DNA from: Geodermatophilus sabuli
GTDB taxonomy: Bacteria; Actinomycetota; Actinomycetes; Mycobacteriales; Geodermatophilaceae
Direction: 5' to 3'
Assembly: GCF_010686765.1 (NCBI RefSeq)
Contig: NZ_JAAGWF010000005.1
Span: forward strand, 225,924 to 289,923
Length of the DNA: 64,000 bases
A program made the translations under genes and the position numbers. The notes beneath the pieces are model-generated. The model ran no database searches. It was given only the letters and a program-made list of their open reading frames with translations, and was not told the origin of the DNA. Shown here piece by piece: positions 17,226 through 26,483 of the stretch (the first letter of the stretch is position 1; the number at the start of each line of letters is the position of its first letter).

Positions 17226-17943
17226 CGACCCAGCGTGACAGGACGACTCCGTCGAGTGCGTGAACCACGCCCAAGAGCACCAGCCCGACGGCCGCCCCGA
17301 CGACGGCGTCGGTGACCCAGTGGAAGTCCAGCGACACCATGGCGATGCCGGTCGCGACCGGTGCGGACACGGCGAGCCACCAGAGCGTCCGCTGCACCCG
17401 TGGCGCGAGCCCGAACTCCACCGCCTGCCACCGCGCGACGCCCCACATGAGCACCGCGTTGGCCACGTGCCCCGAGGGATAGGAGGCGCCGTCGCGGTAG
17501 AAGAAGGACCCGGGATAGGCCGGCGCCGTCCGTCCGGTCCCGTACTTGAAGCCGTAGACGACGACCGTCAGCAGCGCGAGGGCGACCAGCACCCGGACCA
17601 GCGGGAGGACCGTGCGCCGCCACCACGCGAGGTAGCCGACCAGCACGGCGAGGACGATGAGGATGAACCCCCGCCCGCCGAGCTGGGTGACCGCCCACAC
17701 CGGCCAGTAGGCGGCGGAGTCCTTGAGGTCCCAGGCGCTGACCACCTCGGAGACCCGCAGGTCCATGCGCTCGAGGATCCCGCGGCTGAGCAGGTCCGCC
17801 GTCACCGCCACCGTCACCAGCAGGGCGACCGCCAGCGCCCACCACGAGGGACGGCCGGCGGCGACGACCGGCTCCGCGGACGCGGGGACGTCGTCCGGCG
17901 GCAGCGGGCCGCCCGGACGCCGCCGAACCGCGCCGCTGGTCAC
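17197..17943 (-). CDS. PAP2-family membrane phosphatase
   Basis: A 248-residue integral membrane lipid phosphatase with about six helices. The PAP2 motifs are present: a KYGTGRTAP variant of the first motif, PSGH in the second and SLDFHWVTD (Ser, His, Asp) in the third. Family members dephosphorylate phosphatidate or undecaprenyl pyrophosphate on the outer face of the membrane; which substrate applies here is not clear. TACCGT ends six bases before the GTG start, with no ribosome binding site, so a leaderless transcript is likely. It overlaps the downstream propeller gene by 29 bases. Confidence 0.85.
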   Translation of the reverse strand: MTSGAVRRRPGGPLPPDDVPASAEPVVAAGRPSWWALAVALLVTVAVTADLLSRGILERMDLRVSEVVSAWDLKDSAAYWPVWAVTQLGGRGFILIVLAVLVGYLAWWRRTVLPLVRVLVALALLTVVVYGFKYGTGRTAPAYPGSFFYRDGASYPSGHVANAVLMWGVARWQAVEFGLAPRVQRTLWWLAVSAPVATGIAMVSLDFHWVTDAVVGAAVGLVLLGVVHALDGVVLSRWVGARAGRPSA

Positions 17944-17949
17944 GAGGCC

Positions 17950-17955
17950 ACGGTA
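17950..17955 (-). promoter_or_regulatory. -10-like TACCGT, leaderless start of the PAP2 gene
   Basis: TACCGT on the minus strand lies six bases before the GTG at 17943. There is no Shine-Dalgarno sequence between them. Confidence 0.5.
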
Positions 17956-18006
17956 CCGGCCCGTGACCCGATCGTGATCTCGCCCGACCGGGTGGTGCGG
18001 CGCCGG

Positions 18007-19494
18007 TCAGGCGACCGGAGCGCCGAACTCCTGCAGGGCCGCGGCCAGCGCGCCGTCCACCCGGGCGGCGAGCCGGGTGCCGTCGGGCTCGTGCTGCTCG
18101 CTGAGCACCTCGCCGTCCCGGTGCACCCGGGCGACCAGGTCACCCCGGTCGTAGGGGACCAGCACGTCGACGTCGACGTCGGGGTGCGGCAGGCGGGCCG
18201 CCAGGACCTCCCGGAGCTGCTCGATGCCCTCCCCCGTGCGCGCCGACACCCACACCGCTCCGGGCAGGGCGCGCCGGAGGGTGAGCACGTCGTCCTCGGT
18301 CATCGCGTCGACCTTGTTGACCACGATGAGCTCCGGCACGGCCGCCGCGTCGATCTCCCCCAGGACGACGTGGACGGCGTCGATCTGGCCGAGCGGGTCG
18401 GGGTCGGCGCCGTCGACGACGTGCAGCAGCAGATCGGCGGCGGCCACCTCCTCGAGCGTCGAGCGGAAGGCGTCGACCAGCTGGTGCGGCAGGTGCCGCA
18501 CGAACCCGACGGTGTCGGTCAGCGTGTACTCGCGGCCGTCGGGTGACTCCGCCCGGCGCACCGTGGGGTCGAGGGTGGCGAACAGGGCGTTCTCCACGAG
18601 CACGCCGGCACCGGTGAGCCGGTTGAGCAGGCTCGACTTGCCGGCGTTCGTGTAGCCGGCGATCGCGACGCTGGGCACGGCGTTGCGTCCGCGGCTGGCC
18701 CGCTGGGTGGCCCGTGCGGTGGCCATGCCGGCGATCTCCCGGCGGAGCTTGCTGACCCGCGCCCGGATCCGCCGACGGTCGGTCTCGATCTTCGTCTCAC
18801 CGGGACCGCGGGTACCGATGCCGCCACCGCCGGCCACCCGGCCACCGGCCTGGCGGGACAGCGACTCACCCCAGCCACGCAGGCGCGGCAGCATGTACTG
18901 CATCTGGGCGAGCTCGACCTGCGCCTTGCCCTCCCGGCTGGAGGCGTGCTGGGCGAAGATGTCGAGGATCAGCGCGGTCCGGTCGACCACCTTGACCTTG
19001 AGGATCTTCTCCAGCTGGTTGAGCTGGCCCGGGGTCAGCTCGCCGTCGCAGATGACCGTGTCCGCGCCGGTCGAGGCGACGATGTCGCGGATCTCGGCGG
19101 CCTTGCCGGAGCCGACGTAGGTGCCCGCGTCGGGCTTGTCGCGCCGCTGGCTGACCGCCTCGAGGACCTCGGACCCGGCGGTCTCGGCGAGAGCGGCGAG
19201 CTCGGCCAGGGAGCGGTCGGCGTCGGCTTGCGTCCCCTCGGTCCAGACCCCGACGAGCACCACGCGCTCGAGACGCAGCTGGCGGTACTCGACCTCGGTG
19301 ACGTCGGCGAGTTCGGTGGAGAGTCCGGCGACCCGGCGCAGGGCACCGCGGGCCTCGCGCTCGTAGGAGCCGGTCGTGTCGTCGTCCTCGTCCCACTGCC
19401 CGGCCGGGGCGGGGCGGGTCGGCTCGTCGGCGGGCGCTACGACGGCCCGCTCCTCGGCGACCTCGTGGACGGCGCGGTCGTGTGCTGTCGTCAT
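18007..19494 (-). CDS. hflX: Ribosome-associated GTPase HflX
   Basis: A 495-residue GTPase that binds 50S subunits and helps rescue or recycle stalled ribosomes. It has the N-terminal HflX domain with TYVGSGKAAEI, a coiled linker with GRVAGGGGIGTRGPGE, and the G domain: P-loop GYTNAGKSS, G3 DTVGF, G4 NKVD and G5 VSART. I prefer the ATG at 19494, where CACGCT ends seven bases upstream; an ATG at 19542 adds 16 residues with poorer third-position GC and no ribosome binding site. It is downstream of dapF on the same strand, separated by a small opposite-strand gene, as in M. tuberculosis Rv2725c-Rv2726c. Confidence 0.93.
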   Translation of the reverse strand: MTTAHDRAVHEVAEERAVVAPADEPTRPAPAGQWDEDDDTTGSYEREARGALRRVAGLSTELADVTEVEYRQLRLERVVLVGVWTEGTQADADRSLAELAALAETAGSEVLEAVSQRRDKPDAGTYVGSGKAAEIRDIVASTGADTVICDGELTPGQLNQLEKILKVKVVDRTALILDIFAQHASSREGKAQVELAQMQYMLPRLRGWGESLSRQAGGRVAGGGGIGTRGPGETKIETDRRRIRARVSKLRREIAGMATARATQRASRGRNAVPSVAIAGYTNAGKSSLLNRLTGAGVLVENALFATLDPTVRRAESPDGREYTLTDTVGFVRHLPHQLVDAFRSTLEEVAAADLLLHVVDGADPDPLGQIDAVHVVLGEIDAAAVPELIVVNKVDAMTEDDVLTLRRALPGAVWVSARTGEGIEQLREVLAARLPHPDVDVDVLVPYDRGDLVARVHRDGEVLSEQHEPDGTRLAARVDGALAAALQEFGAPVA

Positions 19495-19642
19495 CGTGTC
19501 CAGCGTGGCAGACCCCAGCACCTGGGGCATCTGAGTTGTCATCGCCCGTTACAACACCGCCACCCCGGACAACCATCCCGGCAGGCGTGCCGGGTCCGCG
19601 GGCGGGTAGGGCCCGACCACGACCGAACCCGAGGAGGGCCCG

Positions 19643-19867
19643 ATGAGTGAGACCGGAAGCAGCAGCCTGGGCGCGGACAGCGAGCTGGACGACCCGGGTC
19701 GTGACCCCAAGGGCCTGGGCGTGCCGCGCAACCCGCTGGGCGGCGGTCCGGACCAGGACAGCGGCAGCGGCCAGCCGAAGGGCAGTCCCGGCACCGCCGG
19801 GCAGTCGATGATGCCCGAGGCCCCGGACGAGTCGGAGAACCTGAGGTCGGCCGACAAGACGGAGTGA
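19643..19867 (+). CDS. Small disordered hypothetical protein (74 aa)
   Basis: A 74-residue protein rich in Gly, Ser, Asp, Pro and Glu, with no hydrophobic core, so it is probably intrinsically disordered. GAGGAGG lies shortly before the ATG and third codon positions are GC-rich, supporting a real gene. It is inserted on the plus strand between dapF and hflX, ending four bases before the dapF stop. I do not recognise a family. Confidence 0.65.
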   Translation: MSETGSSSLGADSELDDPGRDPKGLGVPRNPLGGGPDQDSGSGQPKGSPGTAGQSMMPEAPDESENLRSADKTE

Positions 19868-19871
19868 GCCG

Positions 19872-20738
19872 TCAGCCGGCGAGCCACTCTGCGGTGAGCT
19901 CGCCGGCGGCCACGACCACCGCGGGGCCGGTCAGCACGGTCGTCCGCTCGTCGACCTGCACGGTCAGCCGGCCGCCGGGGACGTCGACGGCGACCGTGCC
20001 CGTGGGCGTCCCGGCGTCCTCGAGGGCCGCCCACGCCGCCGCGCAGGCGCCGGTGCCGCAGGACCGGGTCTCGCCGACCCCGCGCTCGGACACCCGCAGC
20101 CGGATGTGCGCGCCGGCCGCCAGCACGTTGACCACCTCGACGTTCACGCCGTCGGGGAACAGCCCCGGATCGACGACCGGCGGTGTGGTCAGGTCCAGCG
20201 TGGCGACGTCGGTGTCGGTGAGGCAGACGAGGTGCGGGTTGCCCATCGAGACGGCCCGACCCGGGAGGGCCGTCCCGGGCAGTTCGGCCTGCCCGCGACC
20301 GAAGGGCCGCGCCGGGCCCATGTCGACCCAGTAGCCGTCGGCGGCGGCGCCCACCCGCCGGGGGCCGCCGCGGGTGCCGACCAGGACGCCGTCCGCGCAC
20401 GCTGACCGGTCGAGCAGCCCCTCGGTGACCAGCACGTGCAGGAACAGCCGGATGCCGTTGCCGCACATCTCGGCCAGGGACCCGTCGGCGTTGCGGTGGT
20501 CCATGAACCACTCGCAGCGGTCCAGGTCCGCGCCGAGGGCGTCGGCGGCGTCGGGCACGTGCACGCTGCGGACGACGCGCAGCACGCCGTCCCCGCCCAG
20601 ACCGGACCGCCGCTCGCACAGCCGGCGCACCATCGCCGCGTCCAGCCGGTCCTCCGGCCACCGCGTGCCGTCGGGGTCGGGGAGGACGACGAAGTCGTTC
20701 TCCGTGCCGTGCCCCACCAGCACGCGGTTCCCGGTCAC
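19872..20738 (-). CDS. dapF: Diaminopimelate epimerase
   Basis: A 288-residue enzyme that converts LL- to meso-diaminopimelate for lysine and peptidoglycan synthesis. The two catalytic cysteines are C92 in MCGNGIR and C227 in SCGTGACAAA, and the substrate-binding GNPHLV segment is present. The GTG start overlaps the miaA stop codon by four bases (GTGA), so it is translationally coupled as the third gene of the dioxygenase-like/miaA/dapF operon. The order matches Rv2728c-Rv2727c-Rv2726c of M. tuberculosis. Confidence 0.95.
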   Translation of the reverse strand: MTGNRVLVGHGTENDFVVLPDPDGTRWPEDRLDAAMVRRLCERRSGLGGDGVLRVVRSVHVPDAADALGADLDRCEWFMDHRNADGSLAEMCGNGIRLFLHVLVTEGLLDRSACADGVLVGTRGGPRRVGAAADGYWVDMGPARPFGRGQAELPGTALPGRAVSMGNPHLVCLTDTDVATLDLTTPPVVDPGLFPDGVNVEVVNVLAAGAHIRLRVSERGVGETRSCGTGACAAAWAALEDAGTPTGTVAVDVPGGRLTVQVDERTTVLTGPAVVVAAGELTAEWLAG

Positions 20739-21658
20739 GCGCCGATCGTAGGCGCGGCGACCAGGGCGGCCGCGGCGTCGACCAGGTCGGACCGTCCCGC
20801 GTCCAGCCAGGTGGTGGCCGGGTCGCGGCGGAACCACGAGCGCTGACGGCGGACGAACCGGCGGGTGGCCGTGACGGTGCGCTCGCGGGCCTCGTCCGCG
20901 GTGAGGTCGCCGTCGAGCTGGGCCAGCACCTGGGCGTACCCCAGGGCGCGCGAGGCGGTGGGGCCCTCGCGGAGACCGTCGGCGGCCAGCGCCTGCACCT
21001 CGGCGACGAGTCCGGCGGCCCACATCCGCGACACCCGGGTCGCCACCCGCGCGTCGAGCTCGGCCGGCTCGCGGTCCAGCCCGACGACGACGGCCGGGTA
21101 GTGCGGCCGGGGCTCGGGCAGGCTCGCGCGGAACGGCCCGCCGGTGATCTCGACGACCTCCAGGGCGCGCACGATCCGACGCCCGTTGCTCGGCAGCACG
21201 GCGTCGGCCGCGGCCGGGTCGCGTTCCCGCAGCCGGGCGTGCAGCGGAAGGGACCCGAGTTCGGCGAGCTCGGCCTCCAGCCGGGCCCGGACGACGGGGT
21301 CGGTACCGGGGAAGTCCAGTTCGTCGAGGACTGCGCGCACGTAGAGCCCGGAGCCACCGACCAGGAGCGGCACCGTGCCCGCGGACCGCAGCCGGTCGAT
21401 CACCCTGCGGGCCTCGCTCCGGTACTCCGCCACCGACGCCGCCTGCCGCACGTGCCACAGGTCGAGGAGGTGGTGCGGCACCCCGGCCCGCTCCGCGGCG
21501 TCGGGCTTCGCCGTGCCGATGTCCATCCCGCGGTAGAGCTGCATCGAGTCGGCGTTGACCACCTCGCCGCCCAGCCGCGCCGCCAGCGCGACGGCCAGGG
21601 CGGTCTTCCCGGTGGCGGTCGGCCCGACCAGCGCCACCACCGGTGGCCGGCCGCTCAT
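20735..21658 (-). CDS. miaA: tRNA dimethylallyltransferase
   Basis: A 307-residue enzyme that transfers a dimethylallyl group to A37 of UNN-reading tRNAs, the substrate later methylthiolated by MiaB (encoded at 24894). The P-loop is GPTATGKT (about 12-19), followed by DSMQLYRGMDIGTAKP; the GGSGLYVRA and RRIVRALEV segments are typical. The ATG start overlaps the upstream dioxygenase-like gene by four bases (ATGA), and its stop overlaps the dapF start, so the three genes form one coupled operon. Confidence 0.95.
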   Translation of the reverse strand: MSGRPPVVALVGPTATGKTALAVALAARLGGEVVNADSMQLYRGMDIGTAKPDAAERAGVPHHLLDLWHVRQAASVAEYRSEARRVIDRLRSAGTVPLLVGGSGLYVRAVLDELDFPGTDPVVRARLEAELAELGSLPLHARLRERDPAAADAVLPSNGRRIVRALEVVEITGGPFRASLPEPRPHYPAVVVGLDREPAELDARVATRVSRMWAAGLVAEVQALAADGLREGPTASRALGYAQVLAQLDGDLTADEARERTVTATRRFVRRQRSWFRRDPATTWLDAGRSDLVDAAAALVAAPTIGA

Positions 21659-22386
21659 CGGACCACCCAGTCCGCGACGAGGTAGCCGACCCCGAACGGC
21701 GCCTGCTCGGCGTGCAAACGGGCGGTGACCGGCCGGCCGGCGAGGACGGCGCCGAGTGCCCGCCAGGTCGGCACTCCCGAGGCGAGCAGCCGCTCCCCCT
21801 CCGCGGGGTCGAGTCCGGCCAGGGCGCGGGCGTCCCCGGCGCGCAGTGCGGCGGCCACGGCGGCGTCGAAGGGTGCGGCCGCCTCGTCCAGGTACCCGGG
21901 CGCCTTGGCGGTGCGCCGCGCGGTCCCGTCGCCCATCGCGAGGACGCCGACCGGCCCGGGGAGGCCGTCGAACGCGCCGGCCAGGTCGTCGGGCCCCACG
22001 CCGAGACACAGGCCGGCGTGCCCGGCCTCGCCCAGCAGCCAGGCGCCCAGGGTGAGCGCCAGCGGCGTGCGCCGGCCGCCGGGCCGCAGCCGCCCGGCGA
22101 AGGGCACGGTGAGGTCGACGCCGAAGCCACGCAGGTCACCGCCGTCACCGGCGCCGAAGCGTCCGCGGGCGTCGTGGCCCACGACGAGCACCACCTCGGG
22201 CCGGACCGACAGCATCGCGTCGACCGCCTCGGCGCAGGCCGCGCGCAGGCGGGCGGTGTCGGCTGCCGCGCGGCCGGCCACGGCAGGGTGCAGCAGCGGC
22301 GGGCACGGGCAGAAGGCGACCGAGACGGTCACGGGGCCGGGTTCGACCACCCCGTCGACCGGGGGTGGAGCCGGAACGGAGCTCAC
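21655..22386 (-). CDS. Class III extradiol dioxygenase-like protein
   Basis: A 243-residue protein related to the catalytic B subunit of LigB-type extradiol dioxygenases. The N-terminal AFCPCPPLLHPAVAG and VVGHDARG segments resemble the metal-binding region, but I cannot confirm a complete ligand set, so enzymatic activity is uncertain. The same gene precedes miaA in other actinomycetes (Rv2728c in M. tuberculosis). The GTG start lacks a ribosome binding site; GACACT ends six bases upstream. It is the first gene of the operon with miaA and dapF and is divergent from the DUF349 gene across 40 bases. Confidence 0.75.
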   Translation of the reverse strand: MSSVPAPPPVDGVVEPGPVTVSVAFCPCPPLLHPAVAGRAAADTARLRAACAEAVDAMLSVRPEVVLVVGHDARGRFGAGDGGDLRGFGVDLTVPFAGRLRPGGRRTPLALTLGAWLLGEAGHAGLCLGVGPDDLAGAFDGLPGPVGVLAMGDGTARRTAKAPGYLDEAAAPFDAAVAAALRAGDARALAGLDPAEGERLLASGVPTWRALGAVLAGRPVTARLHAEQAPFGVGYLVADWVVR

Positions 22387-22426
22387 CGCAGCAGTGTCCC
22401 GGATGCGGCGTGGGAGACTGCGGTGC

Positions 22427-24112
22427 GTGTCGAGCACGGAGAACCCCGCAGACCACTCGCAGCAGCTGCCCACGCCGGATACGGCCGGTTCCGAGGCGGT
22501 GGCCCCCGAGGCGGGGACGGCGGCGGCGCCCACGCCCGGCGACGCCGCTCTCGCCGACCCGACCGTGGAGCCGGGCCCGGACGCCACCCCCGAGGTGGCC
22601 GGACTCCCGGCAGAGGCCACGACCGAGATCAGCACCCCGGTGGATGCCGCGCCCGAGGTGGGCAGCCCCGCGGACGCCGGCCCCGAGGCCGGCAGCGCCG
22701 CGGACGCCGGTCCCGCGGTGAGCAGCCCCGAAGGCGTCGCCCCGGCCACCGGGGAGCCCGGCCCGGCGGCCGCGGAGCAGCCGGCAGCCGTCGTCCCTGA
22801 GACGGCCGTGCCGGACGCCGTCGTCCCGGGGACGGTCGTCCCGGCCCACGCACCGGCGCCGTCCGCCCCCGCGGAGCACGCCGAGGGCGCCGTCCCGCCG
22901 TCGGACCCGGCCCAGTGGGGGCGGGTCGACGACGAGGGCACGGTGTACGTCCGGACTGCGGACGGTGAGCGCGCGGTGGGCTCGTGGCAGGCCGGGGAGC
23001 CGGCTGCCGGGCTGGCGCACTACGCCCGGCGCTACGACGACCTCGCCACCGAGGTGGCGCTGCTCGAGGCCCGGCTCAAGGCGCACACCGGCAACCCGAG
23101 CGAGATCAAGGCCAAGGCGCAGGGCCTGGCGGAGTCCATCCCGACCGCCACCGCGGTCGGCGACCTCGACGGGCTGGCCGCCCGGGCCCGGGCGATGGTC
23201 GAGACGGCCGACTCCGCGGCCGCCGAGTCCCGCGCCGAGAAGGCGGCTGCCCGCGCCGCGCAGGTCGCCCGCAAGGAGGCGCTGGCCGCCGAGGCCGAGC
23301 AGCTGGCCGCGGAGTCCACTGCCTGGAAGGCCGCCGGCGACCGGCTGAAGGCCATCGTCGAGGAGTGGAAGACCATCCGCGGGATCGACCGCAAGACCGA
23401 CGAGGCGCTGTGGACCCGGTTCGCCGCCGCCCGGGACGCCTTCGGCCGCCGCCGGGGCGCGCACTTCGCCGCCCTCGACGCGCAGCGCGGTGAGGCCCGG
23501 GCCGCCAAGCAGGAGCTGATCGCCGAGGCGCAGCGGCTGTCCTCCTCGACCGACTGGGGCGCGACCAGCGCGGCCATGCGCACGCTCATGGACCGCTGGA
23601 AGGCCGTGCCCCGCATCGGCCGGGACGGCGACGACGACCTGTGGAAGCAGTTCCGCGCCGCGCAGGACGCCTTCTTCTCCGCCCGCACCGAGTCGGACAA
23701 GGCCCGCAACAGCGAGCAGGTGGCCAACCAGCAGGCGAAGGAGGAGATCCTCGCCGAGGCGGAGAAGCTCGACCCCGGCACGGACCTCCGTGGGGCGCAG
23801 AACGCCCTGCGCAAGCTGCAGGAGCGCTACGACGCCATCGGCCACGTCCCCCGGGGGGCGATGCGCAGCCTCGAGGACCGGATGCAGGCCGTCGAGCAGC
23901 GCGTCCGCGGCGCCGTCGACAACACCCGCGCCCGGGTGGCCCCGGAGAACCCGATGGTCACGTCGATGCGGGCGGCGGTGACCAAGGCCGAGGAGCAGCT
24001 GGCCAAGGCCGAGGCGGCGGGCGACGCCCGGCGGATCACGGAGGCGAGGGCCAACCTGGAGACCCGCCGGGAATGGCTGGCCGAGGCGGAGAAGGCCGCC
24101 AGCCGCCGCTGA
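22427..24112 (+). CDS. DUF349-domain coiled-coil protein
   Basis: A 561-residue protein. Residues 1-165 are an Ala/Pro/Glu/Val-rich disordered tail with loosely repeated PE and PA units. The rest is helical and contains DUF349 repeats, each marked by a W-K segment: TAWKAAGDRLKAIVEEWKTI, DRWKAVPRIGRDGDDDLWKQF and related sequence. A C-terminal coiled coil follows. M. tuberculosis Rv2731 occupies the same place. Its biochemical role is unknown. The GTG start has no ribosome binding site; GAGACT ends seven bases upstream. It is divergent from the dioxygenase-like/miaA/dapF operon. Confidence 0.85.
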   Translation: MSSTENPADHSQQLPTPDTAGSEAVAPEAGTAAAPTPGDAALADPTVEPGPDATPEVAGLPAEATTEISTPVDAAPEVGSPADAGPEAGSAADAGPAVSSPEGVAPATGEPGPAAAEQPAAVVPETAVPDAVVPGTVVPAHAPAPSAPAEHAEGAVPPSDPAQWGRVDDEGTVYVRTADGERAVGSWQAGEPAAGLAHYARRYDDLATEVALLEARLKAHTGNPSEIKAKAQGLAESIPTATAVGDLDGLAARARAMVETADSAAAESRAEKAAARAAQVARKEALAAEAEQLAAESTAWKAAGDRLKAIVEEWKTIRGIDRKTDEALWTRFAAARDAFGRRRGAHFAALDAQRGEARAAKQELIAEAQRLSSSTDWGATSAAMRTLMDRWKAVPRIGRDGDDDLWKQFRAAQDAFFSARTESDKARNSEQVANQQAKEEILAEAEKLDPGTDLRGAQNALRKLQERYDAIGHVPRGAMRSLEDRMQAVEQRVRGAVDNTRARVAPENPMVTSMRAAVTKAEEQLAKAEAAGDARRITEARANLETRREWLAEAEKAASRR

Positions 24113-24125
24113 CGACGACGGGGGG

Positions 24126-24836
24126 ATGCCCGTGACGACGTTCGTGCTCGTGCACGGCGCCTGGGGCGGGGCCCACGGGTTCCGGCACGTGCGCCGGATG
24201 CTCTCGGCCGCCGCGCAGGAGGTCTTCACCCCGGGTCTCACCGGCATCGGTGAACGGGTGCACCTGGTCAGCCCGCAGGTCCGCCTCGGCACGCACGTCG
24301 CCGACGTGGTCAACCTGGTCCGCTACGAGGACCTCGACGACATCGTGCTGGTCGGCTTCTCCTACGGCGGGATGGTGGTCACCGGGGCCCTGGACGCCGT
24401 CGGTGACCGGGTGCGCCACCTGGTCTACCTCGACGCCTTCGTCCCTGCGGACGGCGACTCGCTGTACGGGCTGGTCGGCGCGCCCGCGACGGGCCTGCAG
24501 CAGCCGGGCGAGCCCTGGCTGGTCGAGGGTCCGCAGCGGCGGTACGACGACCCGGCGGAGGCCGCGTTCTCCGCCCCGCGCCGGACGCCGCACCCGGTCG
24601 GCTGCTTCACCGAACCGGTGCGGCTGTCGCGGCCGCTGGAGGAGTGGCCGTTCACCCGCACCTACGTCCGGGCCACCGCCGACGAGCCGGGGGTGCCGGC
24701 CAACCCGGCGTTCGAGGCGGCCGCCGCCCGGGCGCGGGCCTCGGAGGCCTGGCACCACCGGGAGATCGACACGACCCACCTGGTGCCCCAGAACCGCCCC
24801 CGCGAGCTCACCGACCTGCTGCTCGAACTGGCCTGA
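24126..24836 (+). CDS. Alpha/beta-hydrolase fold protein
   Basis: A 236-residue alpha/beta hydrolase. It begins FVLVHGAWGGAHGF, with the oxyanion-hole segment, and has the nucleophile elbow GFSYGG and a late His in DTTHLVPQNRP. The acid residue may be in VYLDAFVP. This form is common among esterases and plant-type methylesterase-like hydrolases (SABP2-like). The substrate is unknown. It starts 13 bases after the DUF349 gene and is probably co-transcribed with it. It converges on miaB, and the space between the stops is filled by hairpin repeat copy C. Confidence 0.8.
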   Translation: MPVTTFVLVHGAWGGAHGFRHVRRMLSAAAQEVFTPGLTGIGERVHLVSPQVRLGTHVADVVNLVRYEDLDDIVLVGFSYGGMVVTGALDAVGDRVRHLVYLDAFVPADGDSLYGLVGAPATGLQQPGEPWLVEGPQRRYDDPAEAAFSAPRRTPHPVGCFTEPVRLSRPLEEWPFTRTYVRATADEPGVPANPAFEAAAARARASEAWHHREIDTTHLVPQNRPRELTDLLLELA

Positions 24837-24896
24837 GGGCCTCGTCCGAGGCTCACCGCGAGCCTGCGAGCGGTGAGGAGGACGGGTCCTCCTTCA
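24837..24896 (-). repeat. Dispersed 3'-end hairpin repeat, copy C
   Basis: Fills the gap between the converging alpha/beta-hydrolase and miaB stops. Outer arms 24835-24847 and 24880-24892 pair with one bulge; inner arms are CTCACCG (24852-24858) and CGGTGAG (24871-24877). The core GCGAGCCTGCGAG is identical to copy A although the inner stem sequence differs. It overlaps the miaB stop codon. Confidence 0.75.
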
Positions 24897-26360
24897 GGCT
24901 GGCGCGCCGATCCGGGGCATGCCCAGGAGCACGCCGGGTGTCGTCGGCCTCGTGCCCGCGTCGGCGGCGTCGCCGGCCCGGGTGCGCCGGTGTGACAGCA
25001 GGGCGCCGTCGGCCATCAGGTGGTGTGGGGCGGCCTGGGTCACGACGGTCTCCACGACGTCACCCGGCCGGACGCCGTCCGCCGCCGTGAAGTGCACGAG
25101 CCGGCCGTCGCGGGCCCGGCCGGACAGCCGGCCGCGTGCGGCGTCCTTGCTCCCCTCGCCCGCCGCGACGAGCAGCTCGACCCTGCGGCCGATCTGCGCC
25201 CGGTTCTCCGCCCAGCTGATCTCGTCCTGCAACGCGGTCAGCCGCAGGTAACGCTCCTGGACGACGTCCTTGGGCAGCTGGTCGTCCATCTCCGCCGCGG
25301 GCGTTCCCGGGCGCTTGGAGTACTGGAAGGTGAAGGCGCTGGCGAAGCGGGCCTGGCGGACGACGTCGAGGGTCTGCTCGAAGTCCGCCTCGGTCTCGCC
25401 GGGGAAGCCCACGATGATGTCGGTGGTGATCGCGGCGTCGGGCATGGCCGCCCGGACCCGGTCGATGATCCCCAGGTAGCGCTCCTGCCGGTAGCCGCGG
25501 CGCATGCGCCGCAGCACGTCGTCCGAGCCGCTCTGCAGCGGCATGTGCAGCTGGTGGCAGACGGCCGGCGTCTCGGCCATCGCCGCGATGACGTCGTCGG
25601 TGAACTCGCGCGGGTGCGGGCTGGTGAAGCGGACCCGCTCGAGGCCCTCGATCCGGCCGGTCGCCCGCAGCAGGTCGGCGAAGGCCCCGCGGTCGCGGAA
25701 CTCCACGCCGTAGGCGTTGACGTTCTGCCCGAGCAGGGTCACCTCGAGGACGCCCTGGTCGACCAGCGCCTGCACCTCGGCGAGGATCTCGCCGGGACGG
25801 CGGTCCTTCTCCTTGCCGCGCAGCGCCGGGACGATGCAGAACGTGCAGGTGTTGTTGCAGCCGACGCTGATCGACACCCAGCCGGAGTAGGCGGAGTCCC
25901 GCTTGGCCGGCAGGGTCGAGGGGAAGACCTCCAGCGACTCCGCGATCTCGACCTGCGCCTCGGCGTTGTGCCGGGCCCGCTCCAGCAACGCCGGCAGCGA
26001 GCCGACGTTGTGGGTGCCGAAGACGACGTCCACCCACGGGGCGCGGCGGACGATCTCCCCACGGTCCTTCTGCGCGAGGCAGCCGCCGACGGCGATCTGC
26101 ATGCCGGGATGGCCGTCCTTGACCGGCCGCAGGTGGCCGAGGTTGCCGTACAGCCGGTTGTCGGCGTTCTCCCGCACCGCGCAGGTGTTGAGGACGACGA
26201 CGTCGGCGTCGTCCTCCTCCCCCGCGGCGGTGTAGCCGGCCGCCTCCAGGAGGCCGGAGAGGCGCTCGGAGTCGTGCACGTTCATCTGGCAGCCGTAGGT
26301 GCGGACCCGGTAGGTCCGCGCCGGGGCGGAGGGGTCGGTGCGGCTCAGGTCGGTTCCCAT
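24894..26360 (-). CDS. miaB: tRNA methylthiotransferase MiaB
   Basis: A 488-residue radical-SAM enzyme that adds a methylthio group to i6A37 of tRNA, using the product of MiaA. N-terminal cluster cysteines are C24 (YGCQMN), C60 (NTCAV) and C94 (GGCLAQ). The radical-SAM motif C168-x3-C172-x2-C175 is in [10 protein letters not shown], and a C-terminal TRAM domain covers about 375-440, followed by a variable tail. I chose the ATG at 26360; TACCCT lies ten bases upstream. It is divergent from gluA, a linkage (recA-recX-gluABCD-miaB) also known in Corynebacterium. Confidence 0.95.
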   Translation of the reverse strand: MGTDLSRTDPSAPARTYRVRTYGCQMNVHDSERLSGLLEAAGYTAAGEEDDADVVVLNTCAVRENADNRLYGNLGHLRPVKDGHPGMQIAVGGCLAQKDRGEIVRRAPWVDVVFGTHNVGSLPALLERARHNAEAQVEIAESLEVFPSTLPAKRDSAYSGWVSISVGCNNTCTFCIVPALRGKEKDRRPGEILAEVQALVDQGVLEVTLLGQNVNAYGVEFRDRGAFADLLRATGRIEGLERVRFTSPHPREFTDDVIAAMAETPAVCHQLHMPLQSGSDDVLRRMRRGYRQERYLGIIDRVRAAMPDAAITTDIIVGFPGETEADFEQTLDVVRQARFASAFTFQYSKRPGTPAAEMDDQLPKDVVQERYLRLTALQDEISWAENRAQIGRRVELLVAAGEGSKDAARGRLSGRARDGRLVHFTAADGVRPGDVVETVVTQAAPHHLMADGALLSHRRTRAGDAADAGTRPTTPGVLLGMPRIGAPA

Positions 26361-26470
26361 GACGACAGCGAGGGTACGGCGCAGCACCCTCCGGTGAGCC
26401 GCGTCACCCGGCCGGTGGGTTCGTTACGCCTTCGTGATCGCCGCGTTCGTCCCGTGTACGCGGCCGGCCC

Positions 26471-26476
26471 TAGGGT
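26471..26476 (+). promoter_or_regulatory. -10-like TAGGGT, leaderless start of gluA
   Basis: TAGGGT ends seven bases before the gluA GTG at 26484. The GGAG touching the start codon is too close to act as a ribosome binding site, so a leaderless transcript is likely. Confidence 0.55.
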
Positions 26477-26483
26477 CGCGGAG

